Source: Chromera velia (Eukaryota > Sar > Chromeraceae). Taken from it: DNA of 63,253 nucleotides. The DNA is taken from contig JAHBMJ010005956.1 in NCBI GenBank assembly GCA_018398765.1, positions 1-63,253 of the forward strand, in the 5' to 3' direction. Below, piece by piece: positions 1-11,600 of the stretch; the first letter of the stretch is position 1; every line of letters begins with the position of its first letter. A model generated the notes under the pieces. That model searched no databases. It saw nothing but the letters and a program-made list of their open reading frames with translations, and was not told the DNA's origin. The position numbers and the translations under genes were made by a program.

Positions 1-340
1 GGGACAAGGGTGGGGGCCGGGCCCGGGGCCGGGCCATGCCGCGGCTTAGGCCAAGGCTGGCGGCATCACAGGGAAAAATTAGAGGGAGCAGAGAGACGCC
101 AGCTGGAGGAAGCGGTGAGACGTTTGGGCCGAGTAAATGAACGTCCGCGACTGGCAAAAGAAGCCGGGGGCGATCGGGGCCTGGCCTGGCCTGGGCCGGC
201 GGCGTCACAAGGAAGCAGGGCCAGGGCCGGCAGCGTCACAAGTAGCCGGGGTGGCCGGTGCCCGCCGGGAAGGACACAGACAATCCGGAGACTCGGAGAG
301 GTCGGTGGGAGAAATTAGTGGGGAGTTAAGGCATAAAAAG
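1..340. repeat. GC-rich stretch with degenerate GGCCGGC / GCGTCACA repeats
   Basis: The first 340 bases are very GC-rich. A short unit resembling GGCCGGCGGCGTCACAAG recurs near 55-70, 193-213 and 222-245. Two short overlapping ORFs exist but neither shows a recognisable domain. I see no splice-consistent gene here. It could be the end of a GC-rich exon or repeat that begins outside the window. Confidence 0.4.
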
Positions 341-453
341 TGGATTGCCTAGCTTCGCAAAGGGTGCCGGTGGAAGCTGCACTATTCTTTTAGGCCTATT
401 TCACACTTTGTGTTCCGCCTCTCCCTCTCGGATTATGTGAAAAAAATATTTGA

Positions 454-696
454 CGAGGGAGAATTCAGGGCTGAATTCTCCCTCGATGAGTATTTAAAAA
501 AAATTTTTTGGAGGGAAAATTTTTGTTAGTGTTTTTTCTGGCTTCTTTTACCAAAATAAGTCATCTTTTTTTTGCTCCCTCGACAAAAATTTTTTTTTAT
601 TGTCACCGAGGGAGAATTCAGAGCTGAATTCTCCCTCTCCGGGTATGTCAAGGAAATATCGTCCGAGGGAGAATTTAGCCCTGAATTCTCCCTCGG
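454..696. repeat. Three near-identical palindromic hairpins
   Basis: Hairpin 1 has arms 454-468 and 471-485 (arm CGAGGGAGAATTCAG, loop GG, perfect). Hairpin 2 has arms 608-621 and 624-637 (perfect, loop AG). Hairpin 3 has arms 663-678 and 681-696 with one mismatch that would be a G-U pair in RNA. Hairpins 1 and 3 are also preceded by related TATGT-AAA-AATAT sequence, so the repeated unit is longer than the hairpin. Function is unknown. Confidence 0.75.
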
Positions 697-1218
697 TCAA
701 AATGCGAAGGATTTTTTTTCCCTTCGTACCATAGAAAAGAGATGTACTTTAGATGAAAGGTGTTTGGGACAGCATTCATCTTGATTGAAATCGTGCTAAC
801 TGCTCTCTTTCTCTCCTGGCAGCTCTCAATGTGCAGCACTTTCAGGTTAGGCATCAGGGTTGCGCCTTGCGCGCCTCGTGTTCTCTGCTTGTGCACATTC
901 AAAAAAAAGCAGCTATATTATTGTAAAACCTTTTGAATTCGTTTTCTAAGGCTTTAATTCTTCTCCCATCTGCCTGTTTCTGTGCTTGATATATTTATAA
1001 ACCCTCTCTTTTATATGTGTGTCTTCTGAATATGAATGCAGTTAAGTCCACTTCGAGGTGTGTGGAGGGACCACCCCTGACAGCCCCTCTAGAAGGTGGG
1101 TTCAGAGCTCGTCCTTTGTGTCAGTAGGTTGTACTTAGTCTGCCAGGCTCTGGAGCTCTAGGCTGCCTTTTTGTTGACCATTTTGATTTTTTTTTTGAGT
1201 CTTTCTCCGTCTCTGCAC

Positions 1219-1909
<691 letters not shown>

Positions 1910-2154
1910 AGGTATGCACGTAACGCAACACAGTCTTTCCATCCTTTTCTTTCTTATAAAGCTCATGACGCTTACCTCTTTCAGAAAGAATTTTCTGTGA
2001 GCCAGCTTGTCTGAGTGCGCGTTTATGTGCGTGTGCACGCGTCTGCAGTGCATGTACTCGTTCTCCTTCTACCTCTCGGTCTCTCTTTCATGCCTAAGGT
2101 TTCTCTGCCGGCTTATAATCCTCCCTTTTCCCCTTTCCCCCCGGCCCGTTCCCC

Positions 2155-2155
2155 T

Positions 2156-2229
<74 letters not shown>

Positions 2230-2238
2230 TGTGTGTGT

Positions 2239-2281
<43 letters not shown>

Positions 2282-2290
2282 TGTGTCTGC
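2155..2290. repeat. TG/CA microsatellite
   Basis: A second (TG)n tract with TATG interruptions, 250 bp after the first. The sequence between them holds no recognisable coding region. Confidence 0.95.
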
Positions 2291-2518
2291 GCGCACTGGC
2301 AGATCCACATGCATACAGATCTTTACTGACAAGTTACGTACACTGAAAACCAATATAAAAATGTTGATCATTGTTTCGGCGGCATTAAAAAATTGTTATA
2401 TGAATCAAATAACTTCGTTGTCTGGTTGTTGCAGTGTTACACTGAAATAGTGCCTTCAGCTCACGGCCAATATTATGAGCGTTCTGCTCATGATTTGTAT
2501 TCAGACAGTCTAGTACAC

Positions 2519-2519
2519 A

Positions 2520-2554
<35 letters not shown>
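2519..2554. repeat. TA microsatellite in AT-rich spacer
   Basis: A perfect (TA)n run inside an AT-rich stretch of roughly 2330-2880. I see no gene in this spacer. Confidence 0.9.
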
Positions 2555-2555
<1 letters not shown>

Positions 2556-3028
2556 ACATGTTAATAACATCAATTGTGATACTTGTAAAAGCTCTACACT
2601 ATGTTTTATATGTTTTCAATCTTTCTCTTAAAATTTTAAGATTCATTGTAAAGAAAATATTTTAAAGAGTTAAAAACTTAAAATCATACATTCAAATTTA
2701 AATATATATATAGTTATCATAAATCAAATTTTTATATAATTCTCTCACTAATTAGGATTTAAAAAACACTTAATTGCACTCTCAAACCGTTTAAAACTCT
2801 TTGTTTTAAGTTTTTAATCATTGTTTAATACCTAGAAATGTTTGATAGATATGGTAATTTTGGAGACCGTTTTGATGTTGGAGACCGTTTGGGATAGATT
2901 TGTCTTACAGGTCCCTGGGGTAACGACCTTCTCCATCTCTCGACGTCTCTCCAGCCGCATCTACCAGACTTAGTCCTGCATGCAGATCGAGCATTCGGAC
3001 GTACATGGACAAGATCAGACACAAATAG

Positions 3029-3250
3029 TGCCAGTCAGAAACAGCGTATGAGAACACCATCGATTGCAAGAACATGAACGATCTCGAGGAGAGCAGACAC
3101 AAACAGCCAGATGGAAGCAGTCAAACGCTCCGGCATCGTCTATGCACGGAGCTCATTGACAAAGGGGCCCCCAACTCTTCTTGCAAGCTTGCGGCTGGAC
3201 CTGAGATCACAACGCTCTTTCTGATCTTTGACCGCAACGGAGACGCCTAA
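3029..3250 (+). CDS. Possible orphan exon ending in an EF-hand-like motif
   Basis: After an AG at 3027-3028 a frame stays open for 73 codons and ends in TAA at 3248-3250. It contains LEESRHKQPDGSS and ends LFLIFDRNGDA, which resembles the start of a calcium-binding EF-hand loop (hydrophobic helix, then D-x-N-G-D). No second half of the loop follows and I cannot place upstream exons. It could be chance or a decayed fragment. Flanking 2600-3028 and 3251-3820 show nothing else I can support. Confidence 0.2.
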   Translation, partial: CQSETAYENTIDCKNMNDLEESRHKQPDGSSQTLRHRLCTELIDKGAPNSSCKLAAGPEITTLFLIFDRNGDA

Positions 3251-3825
3251 TCCTAGCTGGCGGCCGGGTGTCGGTACCTTCAACCTTCACCCTTCCCCCG
3301 CACCCATGAACAAACACACTGACCACACCGACAAGCAAACAAAGACACTCGCACGTGATTTCGAAGCGAACAAAGAAAGCAGAGGACAATTAAAGCTACG
3401 CAGGCAATGATCGAAGCCCATTGACAAAACGGTATAGTGTGCGGGAAATTGACGCATCGCCGGCGGGTAACCGTTTCACATTCATATGTCACGCCTTTCT
3501 TCATTGATCTGGTTACTGACCTTCAAATACCTTCGACGCTCACATGCATAGCCGCTCCCCCTTGAAAAGAATGTTATCAAACCTCCTGGATGCCCGTGTG
3601 CGTGCACTTGCCTGGATGTTGCTTTGAAGTAGAGGGTGGGGTGAAAGCGTGATCATCTCCAGGGGTGCTCGTCAAGGACACAATGCGAGACAGACCGCCC
3701 TCAGCCTGCCGCTCATTGCTCCTTGTGCAACTCCCTACCCATTCCTCCCGCAATGCCTCCTCCCCAACGCCCTCTCCCCCCATTCTTTTGGGCATAGTGT
3801 CTCGGAACCCCTCCTCGTTCTGATC

Positions 3826-4530
3826 GGCAAAGGATTGGGGGGGCACTCTCTTCAGGTTGAGGATGTGTCACGCCTCTTCCTCCTGGTGTGTTGTTGTCTG
3901 TGAGGCCGTCTCTGTGTCCCTGCTATTGATGGTACGGGTCCTCGTTTGAGGTGGAAGCGGGGGGGTGGCAGGGGGGCTGGTTATATGTTAGGTGGTGATG
4001 AGGATAGTATAAGGAGCGTTGGGCAGTGGGGGTCTGGGGCGGGCTCTGTAGCCGTGGGGGAGCGAACAAAAGTACATATTCGAATGGGAGGGGGGGTAGG
4101 AGAATGCCCAGTGAGGGAAGCGGAGGCTGAGCCTCTAACACTTCCTCCTGCTGCCTTGTTGTCTGTGAGGCCGTCTTTGGATCTAAGACTGGTACTCATC
4201 TGCAGCCTCCTGCTCTTCCAGATCGTCCCCTTCATCCTCCTCCCACTCCTCCTCTTCAATCACAGAGGCCTCTTAGGGCTTGGTAGAAGATATCCGGGCC
4301 CTTCCCCCCCGGCCCCCTCTCCCACGTCCCCTCCCCCGTCCCTCCGCTGTCTCTTGCGGCCATTCCGGTAGTCGAGGCCACAGCCAGAACGAAGGGGTTA
4401 ATGGCTCTTCAGCCCATCCCTGTGTCGGGTTGGCAGACGCAGCAGCTGCCGCAGATAACGCAGAAGCAGCTATGCCTCCAAAGGATTAGGGGGGCACTCT
4501 TTTCAGGTTGAGGATGCATCACGTCAGATT
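3826..4530. repeat. Imperfect internal duplication
   Basis: Sequence near 3830-3872 (AAAGGATTGGGGGGGCACTC, then TTCAGGTTGAGGATG) recurs near 4482-4530. A second pair, TTGTTGTCTGTGAGGCCGTCT, occurs near 3891 and 4153. The copies flank a proline/glycine-rich, low-complexity region. On the minus strand they overlap the candidate C-terminal exon of the ankyrin gene, so an exon may have been duplicated. Confidence 0.6.
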
Positions 4531-6242
4531 CCAAGTCTTCAAGGTCTAGCACGGCATCAGGTGGATCGTTTAGCTGCATGAAACAGGCAAATAACACTTT
4601 GGTTGGGTGTGGAACAGAAACACAGAAAGCCTTGCAGGTAAACAGACTGATCAAGTGTTACGCACGAACCTTTTCTGCGAATGGCTGATCTGGCAAGCCA
4701 AAAGCATCCGCTTTGTCACCTCTGTTCTCGCCCCTCGCTTTCTCGACCACGAATTTGTAAGGTTATACCCGTTTTCCCTCCAGTTTGCATGTCAGACAAT
4801 AACAACGACAATGACGGCGATACGGACTTTAATTGTTGTTTATCGGTGGAATGTCCAGAAGTTTTCCAGAGCACTTCTGTTCCTGTTTACTGAGATTGAG
4901 ATAATGAATCAACAACTGAGGACGAAACAAAGTGTATTACCAAATCACCTGCTGATCTGACTTGGATCAATTTCCAGATCTGTACGTACCATGGCGTGTT
5001 ATTAATATGTGGCCACTTAGGAAACAATCCCCAGAGCCCATGCATATATCATATATTAATATGCGTACATGGAGCTTTCGTCAAAAAAAAGGCTCCGGAA
5101 AGCTCTGCTCCTCATTGGCTCAGAAAAGCATCAAAAACCATCTGACACTTTACCAGTGCGTCGAAAGTAGGCAGGCGGTTTTAGCACAGTTTTAGCCCGT
5201 GCTGCCAAAGAATACGTGTCGCACTCTGCCAGCATACGTATCAAGGAAGAAGGAAGAGGGATCGTCTGGTCATTGTTCTTTTGAAAAAAATTGAGACGTC
5301 GTTGAGCTGCCCTCTTTTGGGACGACAAGAAGAGTTGCCGTCTCTGCCAGCCACCGATCTCTATCCCTCTCCTCTCGATGCGCTCCAAGATTCTCAACAC
5401 TGTCAGCTGTACACCAACATCAGGTGAGACGTCGAAGCAATGCACAGCTGTCTGCGACTGTTTGTGTGTCTTCATAGATTCTTGGAAAGTCGTTAAGTGC
5501 TTGAGCTGTTTCATCCCTGCTCTATGTTTGCAGTATTCAGTGTCGACTGGGACTGAACGTCCTACGTATGCATTGGCCTCGTGTTTCTGTCTGTTTTCTT
5601 TTTTGCCTCCGTCTCTCCAGTTTGTTGATGCACGCCCGTCTTTGTCAGGAATTAACGTCTCTCGTGAAAAAATGTGGACTGCGTCTTCTCCCGGCCTGGA
5701 TTGGACCGGTCACAATCTCGGCTCTCTTGCCGCTTTCTTGTTTACACACTCCATGTCTGCCCCTGCCCGAACCAGCATTTCCGCCACATCCCACTGATAA
5801 AGGGCAAAAGCTAACAGCAGAGGAGGGGCCGGCTCCACTACAGAGTGTTGCACTGGCTTCTTGAAACCCTCTGTAGTACATGTGGGTGCGTTGACGCTAG
5901 TTTGCTTATGCCCATACTCTGGAGCACAAGACGCCAAGATACACCCTGCCCTTCTACTACAAGTGGCACCTTGCAAACAGGCTCAAAAACGGTGAGCTGA
6001 CCGAGGAGCACTATCAAACCTCGATACGGCTGACTGCTGTCCCCTCCCCTTGAAACGTGTGCCTTGTTTGGTGTTCTTGGTTCTATTTTGGTGGCTTCCC
6101 GTTGCCGTCTCGATTCTTGTGTGTGCGTCCCTTTGCCTTGCTGGCGCTTGTTTAGAAGGACCGAAAGTCCCTTTCTCTGCTCGGCTCTTGGGTCGGTGCG
6201 TACCTTTCTCGCTCTCTCTACTTCTTTTAGAAGTTTAAACAT
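4183..6242 (-). CDS. Ankyrin-repeat protein (partial model)
   Basis: A minus-strand gene seen as separate exon candidates. A start exon at 6242-6204 (MFKLLKEVERARK) ends at a GTACGC donor. An exon within 5870-5722 carries a clear ankyrin repeat (PLLLAFALYQWDVAEMLVRA followed by GADMECVNK). An exon around 5456-5290 contains TAVHCFD and VLRILERIERRG, a divergent ankyrin helix pair. Near 4650-4500 lies an acidic segment (DAVLDLEDLESDVMH). The last open frame, 4486-4183, is Ala-rich, then RG-rich (GRGRGRGRGG), then acidic (EEEEWEEDEGDDLEEQEAAD), ending in TAG at 4183-4185; a TAA interrupts it at 4273-4275. Exon joins in the middle and 3' part are unresolved. Ankyrin proteins bind other proteins; no specific partner is evident. 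Confidence 0.45.
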
Positions 6243-6360
6243 GGTCAATGTGTGACTGCACTTCTGTCTGACTGCACTAGACTGCACTTCTCTTGACTTT
6301 TTCTCTCTCAGGGCCGGTATAGAGACCTTTTTGTTTTATTGTTTGCCCGTCTCCTACAAG
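6243..6360. promoter_or_regulatory. Short divergent intergenic region (candidate bidirectional promoter)
   Basis: Only 118 bp separate the proposed ATG of the minus-strand ankyrin gene (6242) and the proposed ATG of the plus-strand gene (6361). The interval contains a CT-rich run near 6298-6310 but no TATA box. If both starts are right, the two genes share a promoter or the plus gene has an upstream non-coding exon. A splice-like CAG lies at 6308-6310. Confidence 0.3.
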
Positions 6361-6512
6361 ATGTCCGTGGCGACGTACCACTACGCCCCCATCGAACGTT
6401 GGCCGGTAGGTTTTTTTGTTTCCATGATTAATTGATCCTCAGTCAACTCTGAATGGGTGAGCTCCAAAGGGCTCTGGCGGGAGTGCTTGATCATTAATTT
6501 AGCAAGACAGAC

Positions 6513-6562
<50 letters not shown>

Positions 6563-8607
6563 TCGACTGCCCTTTTCAGTCGTGTGGTAGGATGCATATC
6601 CTTCTTATGTCACGGCCAATTGGATCAAAGCATTCCCCCATTTCAACATCCGCATTCTTCACGAGCGTTACCTTTTGAGAGGAAGGGGGGCGTTCACACT
6701 ATGTATCATTCACATGCAGAGAAAGAAAGTGAGGGGACAAAACGAGATATTGTGAGGGACGGATACGTCGGAAGAGTGAGAAAAGAATGGAGACAGGCAA
6801 GTTCTTCTGTTGAGTCTGTTCGGCGTGTACGAAAGTTGCATGGAAAATGTTTGGGCGATTTGAAGGCGGCAGAAGCAAATCAGAGACACGGCTGCTCTCT
6901 GGGTCTGCTTTCTGACTCAACAATCCCTGTCTTGTCTCCTGAACGCCTCACTGTCTTCAGTCTCCTGGTGCACATACGTTTCCAACTGTCATCCTGCCCT
7001 CCTGCTCGCTGTTTCCACACTTGACCTACTTTTGTGAGACCTTTCTGTTTTTCCTTTCACTTTCTCTCTTCCAGCAATGCTTCTCTCCTCCCTGGCTGCC
7101 CGCCTGCCTGACCGCTTTTCTCCTCCCCCACTGGCCATTCTGTAGAGCCTCATCAGCTGATACAGCTGTGCGTGCTGCTCCTGGAAATATTTGCTGAACG
7201 ACACAGTCCGTTCATTGGTGTGCATGCTTCATAATTCCTTGCAGTGGTCCGCTATACAGGACCCGTGTTCTGTATTCAACTCTTATCCAAGGAGACAGGG
7301 GCGATCAGGAGAGAGAGTACCAACCATTCACGAGGGACTGTGGTGGGACTAGGAGACGGAAAGCTAGGTTCTTGTGGGGCATTTAGTGCTCGGAAAAGAT
7401 GTTCTAATGAAACTGAGGTCAGTCAGGCCCTGCAAGAGCATGTTGGGTCTTTTCAGAAAGGGAGTAATTTATATAAAAAGGAATGTAAGTGCTCACCTGG
7501 AAATTAACATGTGACAGTCGAACCAGGTCTCTTTGCCTTTATCTGTACGTCACCTAGATACGTCACCCTCTGCTTCTCAAAAAAGAAGAGGGCGAATGAA
7601 CAACCAGATCTTCTCCCTCTCCGTTGCGCTCGCTTCGCTCGTCCTTCCTATGTATTCACGGTGATGGTGACTCCGTACGGACAGGGCGGGGCTTATGTAT
7701 GCAACTGTTGCATTCTTGCACTCACGTAACATCTCAGAATCTCTATTTCTAGTCTTTCTGATTGATCAAAACGACCATGTATCCTGTGTATGGTGACTTC
7801 ATGCATATTGAAGCCTTACAGACACGATGTGCCCGTCCTCCTGAAGGTCTGGCGAGGTCACAGGAAAGAAAGACTAAGTCTTTATCTTGATTGAACGAGG
7901 TCACGAAAACCCGAAGATAACGATTTTCAAACAGCTTCAAACAGGTCTTTCTTCTTTCCGATGTGGAAAATCTTTCTCTGAAAAAAAGAAAAAACTTGCG
8001 GAGCTACTACTCTACTTTTCTTTTCCTGCTTTGAAGATGCTGCAATGCAAGGACCGTTCTCTCTTTGCTCTTTGCACCTGTCAGCTTGAAACGTCTGATG
8101 TTCACATGATCTGATTTTTCTTGCTTCCTTTCTCCCTCCCTTTCTTCCTTCTTTCCTCCCTTTCTTCCTTCCTTCCTCCCTTTCTTCCTTTCTTCCTTCC
8201 TTTCTTCCTTCCTTCGTTCCTTCGTTCCTTCGTTCCTTCCTTCCTTCCTCTTATGGGACTCTGTCCGTCTGTCCTGTCCTGTGCGTACGTGCGTGTGTGC
8301 AGTGGTGGGTACAGGCGCAGAGGGACTGCCGGGGGGCCTACGTTCCAGTGAGTCGATCGATCGATTAGTTTTTTATCGTCTGTTCCTCTTTCTCTTCGGT
8401 TCGGTCACTCTGTACGTCAGTCTCTCTAATCCGATTGAATTCTCGTCCCCCCCCCCCGTGTTCAGAAAGTCCGGCCGCTTGGGAGGAGGAAAGAAGATGA
8501 GAGGGAAAATGGGACACACAAAAAAACGTGCATCGACGCACTTTCTCTCTCTCTCTCTTACACACACACACACTTTCTCTCTCTCTCTCTCACACACATA
8601 CACACAT

Positions 8608-8642
<35 letters not shown>

Positions 8643-11600
8643 GGAGTGGGAAAGAGAGAGAGAGAGAGACAGAAACAGAAACAAAGAGACAGAAACAGAA
8701 ACAGAGGAAGAGAGAGAAAGGGCTAGAGAGACTGATAGAAACTGAGAGAATCAGACAGAAGAATCTGGAGGTTTGCTCCCGCCCGTGCCTCTACAGCGTC
8801 CCTTCCCCTTCTTTGCGAGACATCATCTGTGCTTTGCCCGCTGTGCCTTCATCGTTTTTGCGTTCTTTTCTTGCGGCTTTCTGCTCTCTACATAGTACGA
8901 TCGAGATCGTGCACGCACACGTGGAACCACTTCCTTCCATTGAGATGCATTGAATGTTCATATTCTTCCTGATCTCACTCACTTGACTTTCCCCCCCCCT
9001 CCCTCTGACTGCATTGTTACAGCTGGACATGCTCGACCTCATGAAGCGAGTCTACCAGATTGCGGAGGAGGACAAAGACCTCTCTGAGGCTCTGGAGCAC
9101 TTCCAAACGAAAGTGCTCGGTCAGGTTGGGAACTTCGCTCCATCCTTCTAGCTCTACGCTTTAATTGTCTCGGTGAAAAGAAATCCTTGTAAAAGGTTGT
9201 TTTCCCCTCGATCTTTGTTTTTTTTCTCTCTTTGTTACATTTATTTCTCCTAAGCGATCGATTCATTGATGCCCTTTCTTCCACCGCCTGTCGGCCAGCT
9301 TTCTGTCTGCCTGCCCTCCCTTCTTCCATTTCTTTTCTGCCTTTAGAGGTGAGCGCGTGCTTAAGGTGCAAGTATTAGGCGGAGAATTGTTTGTGTTGCT
9401 GTTTTACTCTTTTGTCTGTCCGGTTGAATAGACAGACTCCTTTAATCACCTCAGCGGCCGGCTTGTATTCAATAAATGCAGGTAGAACTCCCCCCGGTGG
9501 ACCGTTCCCAGATCGTCAGTTGGAATTCAAGAGAGAGAAAGCGATCGAAAGAGCCCCTCTTCGTCCATCTGTGCCATTGATTTGAATTTTTCATCTTTTC
9601 TTTTGTTTGGTGGCGGAGCTTTGTTGGTTTGATCGCATATGGGCTGGATCTCTCTGAAGGCCCCCCTTCAATCGATCATATCTCTTCTTCATTCTCTGTG
9701 TCAATTGGCGCTCTCGAATGAACTCGGTGAAATGATCAGAACTGCACTTTTGCGCATAGTACAGCTGCTTCCTCAATTTCTCTCTACCTGCCAGCCTCGA
9801 GAAATTCGTCTGACTGACGGTTGTTCTTCTTTCTTTTCCGAATAGCCCGAACCGGATCCGTTCCTTGAGGGGGCCTGCTGCACCCCCCGCTTTCCTTGGA
9901 AAGTTTTTCTCTGCTTGCTCACATTCAACCCGATTACTTATGGTCGAGATGGCTGGAGGACCCGGAGCCTCTGCCTGACTTCGCTGAAATGACGGTCGGT
10001 CTTTTCATTTATTCAATTCATTTGGGGGGGGGGGGGTCACTTGACCAAGGAAACAACTGGAAGACGAAGTGAAGAGAAGAATTGCGTCGTTCTCTTTGTC
10101 CCTTCCCCTGAAGGTCTGTCCGTCGCGACCTTTTTTTCACTGGTGGCATACTCAGTTGCGAGAATGTTCTTTTTTGGTGCGATCCCTGTTGAACAGATAC
10201 TCGTTTATCAGTGAGCTTGACCTCTTTAGACTTGCATGGGTTTTTGCATCTCTTGGCGCTGAGCCTCTTTTTTCTTTCTGCCAGCTCTCTCTTTCTGGCT
10301 TGTACAGACGCTCTCTTTCCCTTTCAATTAGTAAAGGACTGCGAATTGTCTGCCTCGAGCTTATTTGCGTCTCTTTTTAAAAAACACAGAAAAAGCACTC
10401 TGTTTCCGTCGCTTTGCCGCTCCTGGGATTCGAGGGCATCGGCAGGTCCCGGCCCGTCTCCACTCACCGTGCAAGCCTTTACTCTTCCCTCGGGTGTCGG
10501 TTGTCTGGGCCATTTTCGTGTTTTTTGCTTGAAAAACCCACTTTCGTGTCTCTCCAGACTTCCTCCTTCTCTTCGCCATGCCGTGGCTTTGTGTGATGTA
10601 TGGACGTAGTCAGTGTACAGTTTTAACAGAAAAGAAAACCTCTGCATGCCGGGCACTTTGCTTGATCGCTTCTTTGCGTACAGTTCCTTGAATGAAGCAC
10701 CTCCTTCCTTCATGCAGACACACATGTATACATATCCTGGTAGTCATGATCCCCCTCCCTACCTAGCCTCCCTACATGCACGGTCACCCCGAAGGCGCCC
10801 TGCTCCTTCTCTCCAACAGGTCAGTTGCAGGCAGAAAAAAAAGAAAGCAGGAAACAAATGGCTCCCCGGAAGTGTGTCTATATCATTTTACTGGTTTTTG
10901 CTCGAAAAAAACAGCTTGGTGTCTCTCCAGACTTCTTCCCTCTCTTGGGCATGCCGGGGCTTGTATGATGTATGCAATTGTCCGATGTGCAGTTTGAATA
11001 GGACAGAACTGTTTACATACCAGGCTCTTTCTCTGATCGCTTGTTTACCTACCTACCTGCTTCCATGAACTGCCTCCTTCCTTCATGCAGGAGCAGTCTG
11101 GAATGGACAAAACCAACGCTTTCCTTCCTCCGCCACAGGCCAGTTGCAGGTTGCGAGAAAGAAAAACGGAAAAGAAAGGACTCGTTAGGCGTCGCATGTC
11201 TATGCCATTTTACTGCATGGTCTCTGTTTGTTGCCCTCCCTTGACTTGACAGGCAGTCAATGCAGCTTTTATGACCAAATGAAAGACTGCGACTTTTGCC
11301 TCTAGCTCTTTTTTGTCATGTCTGTTTGGAGTTGTTTGGAATAATTATGCTAGGGCCCCCTTTGGATCGGAAAACTGTTGAAGGGTACGACAACTTGTTC
11401 TCTCGCCCACTTTATCTCGGCCTGTCTCTTTTTCTCGTCTCTCTTATTCGGATGTATCAGTGATTTATTGAGGAGATGGTGTAACGCTCTCATTCTCTTT
11501 CTTTCTATATGCCTGCGTGATTTGTATGCGTTTCTAGACATCTGTTGCTTTGCCTGCATTTTCTTTTAAAGTTCTCTTTCTCACTAGCTCTGTCGATCTC

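Noticed and set aside
4681-4893. Plus-strand ORF containing MSDNNNDNDGDTDFN
   Set aside because: Asn/Asp-rich stretch from an AAC/GAC-rich run. No splice-consistent partner, and it overlaps the minus-strand ankyrin region.
6989-7225. Minus-strand ORF starting MHTNERTVSFSKYFQEQHAQ
   Set aside because: Protein-like composition and a possible donor, but I found no phase-consistent next exon and it lies inside an intron of the plus-strand gene. Kept only as a possibility.
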